Source: Siphonodentalium dalli | Taxonomy: Eukaryota > Mollusca > Scaphopoda > Gadilida > Siphonodentaliidae | Assembly: GCA_032622095.1 (NCBI GenBank) | Contig: CP136068.1 | Location: 136,161,989 to 136,225,988, forward strand | Direction of reading: 5' to 3' | Length of the DNA stretch: 64,000 bases | Shown here: positions 25,401 to 36,657 of the stretch, piece after piece | How the letters are laid out: every line of letters starts with the position of its first letter | Numbering within the stretch: the first letter of the stretch is position 1 | Notes under the pieces: model-generated | Told to the model about the DNA's origin: nothing | The model's input: the letters and a program-made list of their open reading frames with translations, nothing else | Database searches by the model: none | Translations under genes and position numbers: made by a program

Positions 25401-26700
25401 TAGTCGTTATAAGTAGAAATGTTGACTCTGTGTTTTCAAATAATCCAGATTCGTAGCAATTTAATTTATTTTTAATGAATTTCCTGATAGTCCCTCGTAA
25501 TAAGTGGACATCGTGTTGGTTCATGCAGTAGATACTGCTTAGTTGGAACATTTCGGGCTGAACTGATTGTGGTAGTAGATTATTGGCAACATGTTTAATA
25601 GGTCTGTCATCGTTAGCTCACAACCGAAGTGTTGTTTCGGCTTTCCTCTGAGCAGAACTTAAATTTCGACAATTTTCGGTGGCCATTTTGGTAGCCATCT
25701 TAGCATTTTGAATCGTGATTGGCTACTCATACCCACAAAAAACATTGATTTCAATCAATGATGTGTATTGGTGCCGAATTGGCGTTTTGTCGAATGGGTT
25801 TTCGTGAATAACTACATATTTGCCATTTTCATTATTATTGGCGACCATGTTGGACGCCATCTTGAATTCTGTATTTTCCCCAAAGCGGATTTTAGCGGAT
25901 TTTGGATATGTTATACACGAGATTCTCCCGCGTCGAATGACAACAAAACCGTTTCTTTACCAATTCCTTCTGGGTCTAACCCTCTGACGACCATTCTAAA
26001 TATCTGCCATTTTCCATATTTTGACCGCCATTTTGGCAGCCATTTTAAGACAAAGCGCCAATTTGGGTTTCATTGAATTGGAGTAATTATAGATAATGGT
26101 ATGCCCAACTTACATTGTACAGTTCTGTCCATTTCTTGTTGATATACGACTGGAATCCCAATGGCGATATTTGTGGAATTTTATACCGCGTTCTGTAAAA
26201 TCAAATTTTTGAGGGGGTATATGAGTCTGGGACCCCATTTATGGTATCTTTCATTGCTCCAATGATGAATTAACATGAATATGACTAATCAATGTCGTCA
26301 GTCTGAACCATTATCAAACAACAGGAATTGATCTTTAATATATTATCAAAAATTTCAAATTTTCGAGTTTAGGCCACCATTTTGGCAGCCATCTGGGGCG
26401 AGGGGTTCTATTTTTTCTATAGATATGTGGCAAAATACTTTACCTTCGCAAAAATGTATACATTTGTATTAATATGGAAACATTTGTTCTCATTATGTCG
26501 AATTAATCTCAGTCAGAATCTGTTTTGACTAATGGCGGCCATGTTGGACGCCATCTTGGATCCTGGATTTTGCCCAAAGCGGATTTTAGCGGATTTTGGA
26601 TATGTTGTAGCAGAGATTCTCCCGCGTTGAATGACACCGAGATCGCTTCTATACCAATTTCTTCTGGGTTGACCCCTTTTTTTGCGTACCACGACCACAC
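22408..26700. mobile_element. nested inverted-repeat element rich in ATGGCGGC boxes
   Basis: Ends are GTGTGGTCGT (22408) and ACGACCACAC (26700), both bordered by TA (22406-22407 and 26701-26702). Arms of about 680 bp (22408-23100 versus 26020-26690) share AAAATCCGC, GAGAATCTC, a GTATACATTTGTAT-like block, TGGGGTCCCAGACTCAT and AATTTGGGTTTCATTGAATT (one orientation or the other). A second copy of the terminal ~150 bp lies inside the right arm (25840-26000), so the right side was duplicated. No coding sequence recognised. The inner part (23460-25740) holds the GTCGTAT-TCCA motif series. Confidence 0.65.
23745..24230 (+). repeat. five spaced ATGTCGTATATCCA-like motifs
   Basis: Motifs at about 23750, 23860, 23901, 23991 and 24214 share (A/G)TGTCGTAT-x-TCCA or a one- to three-base variant. 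Several are preceded by GTGCTATA. The sequence between them is not similar, so this is a motif series, not a tandem repeat. Confidence 0.5.
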
Positions 26701-26702
26701 TA

Positions 26703-27110
26703 TGACTATCTAGGTTGTAACCACAGCCACGCATACGCCATGGACCCATACGAACACCACATGTAGTGCAAATACACAGGTGTCTATAGTTATGAACGCA
26801 TGACATGTACCCAGGTTAATACGGCAAATCAATAGAACCAACCCTAAATAGTATATCATCGGTCCAGGCCCCTTTCTATGACATGGACACAGTAGTTAAA
26901 ACATGTCATTGGATGCTGTTCCTTAGTAACTATGGGTTCGTAATGGGCCCATGGCTGCCCATGTAAATGGGTATTGGTCACCGGTTCCAAAGGATAGTTC
27001 ATGGTATCTCAGTCTGAAATATATAGGCCACGCTCATGTACGAGCTCCTATAGACTTGTAAATGACTCATGACCATGTATTGCCATATATGTAGTTATGG
27101 CATGGATAGG
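26703..27110. repeat. degenerate CATGGACCCA minisatellite, right side
   Basis: Shows CGCCATGGACCCATACG (26737), GGACATGGACAC-like and GGGCCCATGG words with the same TATATAGGCC spacers as 21290-22405. A 14-base G run follows at 27227-27240. Confidence 0.5.
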
Positions 27111-27639
27111 AAGGAAACACAGTTAGTTCATACCGTATATCAACTGGTATGCGGATGCTACCACACCGTGATAGAGGGTTCTGCATGGATGCCATTGTCA
27201 AATGTATTGCGAATGTCCGATTCCATGGGGGGGGGGGGGGTGGTCAGGTGGTATCGACATAAATGTGGGTCAATAATTTTTACATGTCTCATTAAAATGT
27301 ATTCCAACAATCGATTGATGGAAGAAACACTAATAAACTCCACACAGGTATGTGATTCTGGTAAAACTAACTGAATAGTATGTCAGTTTAAAGAAGATTT
27401 GTCAATGGTAGGTGGTTACCTAGCAACAATGAAACCTCAATACCAATTTGCCACACGAGAATCACACGAGAATGCATCAGTACACAACACAACACAACAA
27501 CCTTTAGTTATGCATTATTGTCAATATAAGCATAATATGGCATATTATGAAACAATTATATCATGCAAATGTTCCGAAACTCATACCATATTATGAAACA
27601 GTTATATCAGTTAAATTACCAGAAACTCATACATATGGT

Positions 27640-28220
27640 ATGTTTTCAAAGGTGGGTATGTCCATAGCAACCATAACACCCCCGTTAGGTAACGAATGCG
27701 GCAACTTTACAGCCATGTTCACACTAACAACAATTATAATAATTGTTTTCAATATAAAAGTGTTACATGACGTAGTTTAGTTTGTTAAAACTACCATAAT
27801 ATCAGTCATGTGTGCATTTTTCGATGTCTGGTATGTCCCTAGCAACCGTTACCAGAAATATATAGTAATTTTAAAAGTCGAACCCACACTAACAATAACT
27901 ATTACAATTGTTTCACCATAAAATGATAATGATGTAGTTTATATTAGTTTGTCAAAACTACCATAATATCAGCCAGCTCGGCATTTTTCGATTTCGGATA
28001 TGTCCCTAGCAACCGTTACCACCCCTGTAAGTAAGAGATATGGTAATTTTCCAGCCAGATCCACTTGAACAACAACTAATATTATTTTCACCATAAAAAT
28101 GCTGCATGCCGTATGTTAGATTGTTAAAACTGCCATAATATCAGTCATATTTGTATTTCTTCGATGTGGGATAGTTGCCTAGCAACCGTTGCCAAGGAAG
28201 GATCTGTCGCGATGTCTACA
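27640..28220. repeat. tandem repeat of about 170 bp (right arm), RFX-like motifs
   Basis: Four units with CCTAGCAACCGTTACC-type boxes near 27656, 27832, 27998 and 28171, each followed by ACTAACAACAA, TTTTCACCATAAAA and ACTACCATAATATCAG boxes. GTTGCCTAGCAAC at 28174-28186 is a perfect X-box (RFX) type site. Inverted counterpart of 20690-21290. Confidence 0.75.
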
Positions 28221-28849
28221 CATCTGAAAATGATTAATATTGTATAAGGAACCTATGTGCCAAGTTTCATAGTGTTATCACCATTTGCACAATTGTTACG
28301 TCAAACGCCAGGACTAGTATGTGGTATTTTTGCCTTTCAGACACTCAAAGCCATGGCGTACGTTTTAGGGGGTAGTGTTATGTTTCCGGCTATAAAATCT
28401 TAAGGATGGTGATGGTTTGATATATCTCATCACTTTCCTGTTCTGAACTAACCACTGTTCTAGTATAATGGTTCATATTTTAGCTCATTGTCGTCTGAAT
28501 ATCTGAATATCACCATGCGATTTATATGCTCTCTTCGCCAATAAATGTCATCACAATTATGGAATATCGACTGTTAGTAAGCTCTACCATCAATTACTCA
28601 TATCTATCGACACCTGCTCCACGACGGATGGGTATGTGTGAAGATTGAGTCCATAAATTAGCCTACATATGACTGCATTCGCATATGGTCTAATGGAATT
28701 TCGTCAGAATTTGCACAATTACGAAAAATCATGATATCTCAAAAAGCTCAACTCGGATTCTAGGGGACTTTTGCCAAGTTGTTCATAAACATGTTCTTAT
28801 TAATCCCTGAAAAATTCAGCTTTCCCGGATTTTTTGCACTAGTGAAACC

Positions 28850-29430
28850 TAATGTGCCTGGACTATCAGGGAAGATTGGTTCAAACAACTGAGGTTACCT
28901 ATAGGCCGTCCATCCATGAAGTGCTACATCGGGAGTGGTTGATTTGGCAACGGTTGCAAGTCTTCACTGTTTTGGTATCATGTGGGCTCGTTTTGAGTGT
29001 AGAATTAATGATTCCTTACATGATGGAAGTGCAGAAAGATCAACTACCTTCTGCTGATTTTAAAACTGCTGCTGGAACATTACCCACCTAGCTTAATTCA
29101 CTTTTATCGAACGTTGACCATATATGTATAAGGCACATGTTAACTTCTCGATTGTATTAAGCGTGTCACTGTCCAAAACCCAATTCGTTAAGCCATGACT
29201 TCCATATATTTTGATCATCTTTCCAGCAACTTCCAGAAGATTTTTTTTCCTTTTCGGAAAAACGATGAAAGGTAGTTATTACCTGTGAAGAAATGGAATC
29301 CAATAACTCCATTCTTCTGTATATTTGGCTGCCAAAATATGGAAAATGGTAGATATTGCCCCAGAGTGCCCCGAAATCGTTTACAAGTTGTGGTTGATGA
29401 ATAAAATTGGCTATTCTGCCTTCTATACAT
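28850..29430 (-). pseudogene. XPG-like transposon protein fragment, minus copy
   Basis: On the minus strand about 29310-29215 encodes GVIGFHFFTGNNYLSSFF followed by RKGKK and FWKLLE. This is the conserved TGxDY block of the XPG/FEN-like nuclease domain in a family of large transposon-encoded proteins, where it reads GFHxFTGNDYxSSFFxKGK. Further downstream, to 28870, it encodes the RAN-x-IAKQW region and ends near FEP-x-FP. The same region is present in opposite orientation at 30519-31070, so the two copies form a hairpin with a loop of about 1 kb. It is broken and lacks the N-terminal part. Confidence 0.7.
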
Positions 29431-29999
29431 TGAACACTAACATGTCTGAAGAACCTTGGTTAATTTTTACTCAATTTGTCACCACTGACATTACCAGAAA
29501 TATTGGATGTTTCTCTCGCAAACTTGACATAAATATCGGAAAAACAATTTCAAGTAAAATGTAACTATCTTTGGTATGAAAGATGTTTATTGTTTTGATC
29601 TACCTTAAATGTGTCACACTAATGTGTTTATAAACCAAATTACTCAAAATGGCTTCCAAAATGGCAACCATTTTTTACATATATCACGAATATTATTCTC
29701 TGCTGTTCTGAAAATGTAGCAAATTGTGACTCACGTGGTTATTATAGCTAATCAACTGACAGCTAAATGTTCTATTCTGGTTGTCCCATTTCCTTATGGG
29801 GCATAACAAATTAATTTTTAAGTTGCCGTATGGAATTTTGCCGATAACCTCTTTTGGGATATTGGCTATATTTGTTTTTAATAAATGGGCAGAACTTTGA
29901 AACGGAACTGAAATGAATCTTCATCTGTGGCTATTCTGGCCTATTAGGATACAAATATTGATCAACTTGATACAGCGTGCAGTTCAAGATGACAACCAA

Positions 30000-30345
30000 A
30001 GAGTTACCGTATGGTCATAGGAAGAGGTGAGTATGTATAAAGAGAGTTATTGTATGGTCATGAATGATGTGAATAGGTATACATGTTTAACTATATGTTC
30101 TTGAATGGGGTGGCCATGGTGAGATGAATTGGTATACAAGGAGTGAGTGTATGGTCATATGTGAGGTGAATAGGTATACAGGGAGTGACTATGGTTATAT
30201 GGTGATGTGTACCCAGTACAGGTGTACACAATGTGTCTGTATGGGCATTGCTGTGGTTTATGTAAATAACGAGAGTAGCTACATGGTCATATGCATTGTC
30301 ATTTGTGTGGTGTTTATGTGTATATATGGAGTGACTGTATGCTAG
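30000..30345 (+). repeat. degenerate minisatellite, unit about 45-50 bp
   Basis: Variants of GTGACTGTATGGTCATATG and GTGAATAGGTATACAGG recur, for example at 30007, 30053, 30148, 30170 and 30275. It lies in the loop between the two XPG-like fragments. Confidence 0.6.
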
Positions 30346-30499
30346 TGGATTGTTTGTACTTGTGTAACCTGGGTGGCTATCGCTTTCCACAATAATTTAA
30401 GGACATATTAATAGAGAGGTCAAGTCAGAGAGTTTTCCATCTTGATGGCATTTATGCAAAATTGAGGAAATGCTAAACTCCCTGACAATAGTTCATCAA

Positions 30500-31072
30500 A
30501 TTTGATGCTAATGAGCAGGTGATTCAAGTCCGTGATATCGAGATGTCAAATATACAGACGAATGCACTTATTGGGTTCCATTCCTTCACGGGTAATGATT
30601 ACCTTCCAAAAAGGAAAAAAAAAATCTTCTGGAAGTTGCTGGAAATACGATTAAAATATATGGAAGTCATGGCTTATTCAGGAATTAATTGGGGTTTGGA
30701 CAGTGACACGATTACTACACTCGAGGAGCTAGCATGTGCATTATATGATCAACGTTCGATAACATGAATCCAGCTATGTGGATAATATTCCAGCAGAAGT
30801 TCGAGAATCAACAGAAGGTACTTAATATTTCTGATATGTGAGGAATCTTTAATTCTACAGTCAAAACGAGCCAACATGATAGCAAAACAGTGGAATATTG
30901 CAATCGTTGCCAAATTAACCACTCCCGATGTAGCATTTCATGGATGGACGTCCGATATGCAACCTGAGCTGTTTGAACCATTCTTCCCTGAAGATGTTGC
31001 ACAGGAATGCTATTGACTGATACCATCACATTTGATGAAATTGACAGTGATAGTGAAGATGAGATTGCATAA
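30500..31072 (+). pseudogene. XPG-like transposon protein fragment, plus copy with C-terminus
   Basis: Encodes IGFHSFTGNDYLP and FWKLLE, then KYMEVMAYSGINWGLDSDT and LEELACALYDQR. After a frame change come KRANMIAKQWN, HGWTSD and LFEPFFPEDVAQECY, then TDTITFDEIDSDSEDEIA and a stop at about 31072. This is the C-terminal half of the XPG-like nuclease domain (GND replaces the acidic GCD of relatives) and the acidic tail of the protein. At least two frame changes break it. The tail (31000-31070) also remains in the left arm of the giant fold-back at about 19965-20035 in inverted form. Confidence 0.75.
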
Positions 31073-31511
31073 ACCGTGGGCAGTACTATTGCAATATATA
31101 GTATGAATTAGATCAACTAGTCTGAATGAACTTTCACGTTCAGTAGCATAAAGCATAACATTGAAAGCATTAAGAACACTATCTTGGGGTAGGGTTAATT
31201 TTTACTTTATTTCTTAATTCTGGTCTGGTACATGATTATATATGTCATGTCTGGTATTGGGGATGAATGTATGCTTATTGTGGTGCATGTTGTGCAGCTG
31301 TATCCATAAAACTGACAATGTCCTGGGAAATTTAACTAATTTACCCCCAAAAAATCAAATATTAAAACAAAATAGACTCTCCCATAATATAAACCTCCTC
31401 AGATATATTCTAACTCCATGATATATGATAAGACTCTGAATTGGTTTACAAAACGGAACCAAACACGGGCTATTCTGACTTGACAGGTATTTTCAGATAG
31501 AAAATCAGTTT

Positions 31512-31531
31512 GGGGGGGGGGGGGGGGGGGG
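31512..31531 (+). repeat. 20-base G homopolymer
   Basis: Uninterrupted G run within the right arm. The left-arm counterpart at about 19497-19505 has only CCCTCCCGC, so the run expanded in one arm only, or is an assembly effect. Confidence 0.8.
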
Positions 31532-32031
31532 TTAAGTTTTTGAAAATATCTCGGCTTGTTGCATATCAGTGTTTGTGATGTTGATATCAATGAATCAGGT
31601 ATATAATGCTGAATATTTTGAGAGCTTTATACCAAACAATTAAAATTTTATAGAAAATCTTCTGGAATTATTTTTGGAAAAAGCACTGCAATTTATGCAT
31701 TTTTTTGGGGCATTTTCGTGAATTGTTTACAAAAATTGTTAGAGAATATCATTTATTGCACATCATTAATGTTAAGCAACCCAGATGGAATAAATATGTG
31801 ATATTCAAGTATATTTTATTCGACATTTGTCTTGTTTTATTGGTTTTCCTGATTATACTGAAATTTGCAGATCAAAAACACTAAAAAGGTCAAAATCATA
31901 TATTTTCCACCTGCTCCGCCGTGGATACCTCGGTGTTTTTGAACCCACATGGGGCAAGGAAAATTGGAGATAGCGTCAAAATTTCTACCCTTTCGTGTGA
32001 TACTACCCTCATCTGTATGGGGGCCGGTCTA

Positions 32032-32300
32032 TAGTTGGAAATTTCACACCAACAATATAGGATGAAATTGTTCTTATAGTTTGATATTCTAACAATTTAT
32101 TACGGGGGTATTTTGTTGTTTTGATACCAATATTTGCATATTTTTCCACTTTTGGTCAAAATATGACTGAAATGGACATCAGTTGGAATTTTCCAATATT
32201 TGGAGGTGTGAGGTTGGAAATTTCCAATATGTCAAACTAACCCTGATCGACCTTGTGTGCACTCGTCCCTCCCAGTGGCTGTGTGAATTTGACTGCAGTT
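32032..32300 (-). repeat. TTTCCAAC dispersed repeat, inverted copy
   Basis: Reverse complement of 4010-4340: GTTGGAAATTTCACACCAAC, TTTGCATATTTTTCC, GACTGAAATGGACATCAG and GGTTGGAAATTTCC in inverse order. It borders the right end of the giant fold-back. Confidence 0.65.
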
Positions 32301-32869
32301 AGACGACTAGATATTACTATTTTTGCAATTGTTCAGGTTCAGGTCTCAAAATTTCCTCATACAGGGCAGAACTATGTCTAGTGACCACAAGACTACTGGT
32401 TCATTATGAATATAAGCTAGCTTCCAATTCCCAAGGGGAGGGGTTGCAAATGGAAACTTTGTAGCTATGTGCACTTCGAAATTCCAAGTTGGACATCCCC
32501 CAAACAGGGACCCTCTATAGCCATGTCCCTGTTGACACCCAAAACATATCTCGTCAAGCCTCCATGGAATGACACCCCCACTGAACCCCAACCCGATCGA
32601 TGCGTTTCTCAGTTTGCGCTAGTAACATGTGCGAATTGCGATAGACAAACGGTCATATTGAACTTTTATCATCTCCAGTCTTGAAACTCATAAAATAAAA
32701 ACAAAAATGTTAGTTTCAAAAATGTCTCCATGAAGTTTTTTTGCATCCAACACAAACAATATAAAAGACCGTCTGTGATACTGATGACATGAAACTAAGA
32801 ACAGTCAATAAGCACCCCACCACCCTTAGGGGAGTGGTCAGATGTTATCAGTGGGGGCGGGCGGTCGGT

Positions 32870-33400
32870 CACATATGCATCATTGACATTTCCAACCGCC
32901 GCATTCACCACTCATTAACAGTACCAGACTCCAATGTTCGCGACATTCCATTTGCACCTACTACCTAGATTGAAACCAAGCTTTCCAAATTATAAATTCC
33001 CAACCAGATCTCGTATAAGGTTGGGAAGTTCCAAACGGATGGCCATTTGAGTCAGAAATTGTAATACAAAAGTTGGAAACTATATGATAATCAGTGCAAC
33101 CCATGTTTGTGCGTAATTTCGAACTAATATGTCGAGTATGAAGTATAAACTGTCGAAATATTTTACCAAAGTTGTGGGTGAGATTCCTCTCAAACCCCTG
33201 TCGTTATGTCCTTGTCCCCACACAGGGACGTGGCCCGATTCTCCTTTGGGTGTACGTAAACCATGCATTTTCCAACTGCGCCACTTGAACCAGATCAATC
33301 AATTTTCACCATCTTTATGTTCAAACTTTCCAACTGCTATCTCACTCTTTCCAGCTGTTGGAAAAAAATCCGGAAATATAACTTTATACCACAAGGATAT
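32870..33400 (+). repeat. TTTCCAAC dispersed repeat, further copy
   Basis: Carries CATTTCCAACCG, GGTTGGGAAGTTCC, GATGGCCATTTGAGTC, a TTTACCAAAGTTG block and CACACAGGGACGTGGC (33220), in the family order. Confidence 0.5.
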
Positions 33401-33849
33401 GCATTTAAGTTTCCGCGTTACATTCAATAATTAATCATCACGTCGAATGAATCTACCACACACTGTGTGGCGAAACATTACTTCGTGTGTTGCATCCCCG
33501 AAATTATTATATTTGAGCCCGACTGTAAACAGAAAAGTAGAACTTTTAAAGACGTAAATCATTGGGTTTGACTTGCATTGCAATGACCGATAAATCCTCC
33601 ATATGGATCTGTTTTAATGATCTGTGTACCTTTAAAAATATTTAACAACAGACTTGGGGTTCTGGCCATTTGGACAGCCATTTCATGGCCGCGATTGTAC
33701 TATTCTGACCATGTCACTATATTCTCTCTCGTACTCATATTTCACATAAACTGGTATAACTGCGTCACTCATATGACATATTAGACAAAATCGAAAAAAT
33801 AGAAAAGCAAAATATGACCAGGTAGTTGACAACTAATTTTGGGGGGTTG

Positions 33850-34320
33850 GGTTTTATTTTGTATAAGTTTTGACCACTTATGATATGCGTACTCGCTAAT
33901 CCTGCCTATTATAGCGAAGGAGTGGTATCTGTGCAGTTTTAAAAATAGATAGCTTGCGTCTATGCTTTGAGAAGCCCGAGCAATCCGACATCGAATACAA
34001 CAGTTTGCCTTAAAGATCGTCATTGGTTTGGCTCAGTGTTTTATTTTATATCTATATGGCGAAATTTATTCGAAGTTCCCCATTTGAATGGGTGTCTTTG
34101 GTTCGATAATTGTGTATTGAACAGTATTGAGTGCCTCTTGTATAAGTTTCGGCTTAAAAATTGATACATTATCTAATTATTTCCATGATTGTGAAAATTA
34201 TAAAAACTAAATTAATATTGAAAAAATGGTGTAACTCAGAAAGCTCAACTCGGATTTTAGGGGACTTTCCCCGATGTATTTCCTTACTTTTCCACTTTCA
34301 TGTCTAATGCGCCTGGACTA
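33850..34320 (+). repeat. solo copy of a fold-back arm module
   Basis: Reverse complement of 20040-20530: TTTTGACCACTTATGATA, GTGCAGTTTTAAAAATA, a GTGTATTGAACAGTATTGAG block, AAGCTCAACTCGGATT and GCGCCTGGACTA. It lies 1.8 kb outside the fold-back and has no inverted partner nearby, so it is an independent fragment. Confidence 0.65.
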
Positions 34321-35064
34321 AGAAACCCTTCACTTCGAAAGGCTCCAGTTGGACAAAATGAATGGTTGCACGCATGTATTCATATTCACTATCAAGTCGT
34401 GCAACGTTTTTTCTATTCCCGTTATGATTCGTGTGATTGGTCTTGTTTAAATAACAAGTTCATGATTGAATGAGAACGCGTGCACATATTAGCCAACGCA
34501 CAGCTCGCTCGAACAATGGGACATCATCCGAATCTGACGGTGGGCGAAGCCAATTTTCATTAAGGTCACATTATGAATCCGGGACACTTTTTATTCAATA
34601 AATCGTGATAAATTAAATTCTGCACATTCCCACAATGTAAATAAGTTATACCAGCTGTGTGTAAGTTCGTTACACAACCACAGTCTTGAGTTGTTCACCA
34701 AGAGGAACAACCCTCCAATCGCCTTGACTCCCTCGCTCAGCTCGGGGCTCAAATAGCTCATTCCGGGTTCCTCTTGGGAACAACTTAAGGTCAATCCACA
34801 CCAGACGCAAGCGCGCGATTATAAAGGCCGTTTTCTGTCGTCCGTATCAGTTCAAAGCGCGCGATTTTAATATTCACACCGCAAGCGACTGAATCACTGA
34901 CCACGAGGCGACCACATCAGTGATGATACGCTTCGTCGATTTCTCGCGTTGTGGCAAACAGCGGGATAATTGGATCGCTGTCAAATAGGATGTAAATACG
35001 TGCGTATTCCTCGTACATGTATTTGAAGGCGACACATTCATTCGTCGTCGCGATAACAAATGTG

Positions 35065-35154
35065 GTGGAGGACTTTAGCGACATTCTGATAACTGAAGTG
35101 CAAGGATTCACGAGAAGAGAAAATGCCTGGCAAGAGCTCGGCATAATAACAGGA
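35065..35154 (+). pseudogene. MADF/Myb-like domain remnant in element A
   Basis: One open stretch reads VEDFSDILITEVQGF and then RRENAWQELGIITG. This matches the start (L-I-x-x-V) and the R-x-x-AW-x-E-I region of a MADF domain, with the middle deleted. PIF/Harbinger transposons encode a MADF/Myb-like DNA-binding protein beside the transposase. Element B keeps the corresponding start MEDFSERLIIEVQR with its ATG intact at 55015. Confidence 0.65.
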
Positions 35155-35282
35155 TCGTCTGGTTAATTGTTGGTCCAATCTATTCCAAGCTTGTGAAGTC
35201 ACTTCGCCCACTATTCCCCCCTCCGATAACAAAAAACACAAACTGGAATTATAGAATGAAAGTCAATTAAACGCAATTGATA

Positions 35283-36657
35283 CATGGGGGGTAGTACAAA
35301 AATTGCAGGAAGGTATGCCGGGGTGGGTGGGTGGCCCGAGGGGCAAAATACGCGTTTTTTTACAACCTCATGCAAATATTTTACTAAAGACCTTTTGTGC
35401 CCTTATTTGACATTTGTAATAGTTTAAAACATATAATAATAATTTATAACTGCAAAAACACCATATTTATGTTACTGGGACCTCATATGGGCCTTAGTGG
35501 AGATGACATTAAGCTACGGCATGTTGCATATGGGGCGGTGGGGTGAACAAATCGCTTGCCGACACCCTTCGGAAAGAAGCTTCGAGACTTGTCTTGATGT
35601 AACTAAAGCCTAGATCATTGTGTGCATGGAAAAAGAGCGAGCAACTGTCTCAAACATTAATGTGACTATCAATGGCTAGAATTAACTGTCATCACACTGA
35701 TCATGAGTGCATCAAGCCAATCAGTGAATTATTTGCATGTCTATCAACTCATATGATCTGTTACTCTTACAACACCTAACATATCCAAGTCTGGCATAGT
35801 GACTGTTTGTTATTTATCATAACAGAGGTTGCTCCAGTAGACTAACAAAAGTGTTAAGCCATAATGCTAGATAATGGGCTGGTTGACAGACTAATCGGGA
35901 AATGGTTAGAAATTATGTAATTGTGTGTATCCTGTACAATGGCCTAAGTTTGCATATATAAGTAAACTTGTCCTGGTGTCACTAATGCTTAGATCATTGT
36001 GTGCATGGAAAAAGAGCGAGCAACAATGTTCTATCTCAAACATTAATGTGACTATCAATGGGTAGAAAAAACAAATTTGATTTTGTTAAATTGAGCAAGG
36101 AATTCAACCTTAAAAACAAAAAATATTAAAACAATATATATAAATCAAAATGTTTCAATGACCAAATGTGCTTGAAGCGCACAAAGGGCCGCCGCTAAAT
36201 GAATGCTCTGTCTAATATCAAAATGCGTGCGAAGTCCCACAAAGGGGGCCACAGGTATCTCCTGTTTCAGCTAGTTTAGTATAATAGAAGTAAGTTGCTC
36301 CACTAGACTAACATAAGTGGTATGTAATATGTTAGATAAAGGGCTGGTTGACTAATAAGGAAATAGTTAGAAATTATGAAATTTTGTGTATTCTGCACAA
36401 TTACCTAGGTTTACAGCAATTTCAATTCAATTAAAACAGCTTCTGAAACAGGTTAAACTGTTATTTGAACTAATTGAGATAATTCACAGTCATATGAGTG
36501 ATATCAGTAGAGTTTTATGCGATTTCAGACCAATTTTAGTGAAATTTGGGGGGTTGGTGTCAAAAAATTGCAGGTTTGGGGGTGGTGGGTCCCCGAAAAT
36601 GCCAGATGCAAAACAACGGCATACCTTCCTGCAAATTTTGTACTACCCCCCCCCCTG
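35283..36657. mobile_element. hAT-like MITE nested in element A
   Basis: The inverted ends share GTAGTACAAAA and GCAGGAAGGTATGCCG next to a G-run/C-run border (CATGGGGGG on the left, CCCCCCCTG on the right). The flanking 8-mers ATTGATAC and ATTGCTAT match at 6 of 8 positions, compatible with an old 8-bp hAT duplication. Inside is an imperfect tandem duplication: 35608-35960 and 35983-36420 share ATCATTGTGTGCATGGAAAA, AATGTGACTATCAATGG and GGGCTGGTTGAC. Confidence 0.6.

Larger units (their letters stand above)
19151..32029. mobile_element. 12.9-kb fold-back element with nested inverted repeats
   Basis: Ends are GACCGGCCCC (19151) and GGGGCCGGTC (32020-32029), each bordered by TA. Left arm 19151-20035 pairs with right arm 30996-32029. 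Left arm 20035-21290 pairs with 27600-28866. The loop holds a second inverted-repeat element (22408-26700). Shared landmarks include GATGAGGGTAGTATCACACG next to the ends, AGTTTATGG/CCATAAACT pieces, and a decayed acidic C-terminus of a transposon protein present in both arms. The right arm carries an extra 2.1 kb (28866-30995) with XPG-like nuclease fragments that the left arm lacks. TA plus inverted ends argue for a transposon that grew by inversion and nesting rather than a simple segmental duplication. Confidence 0.7.
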
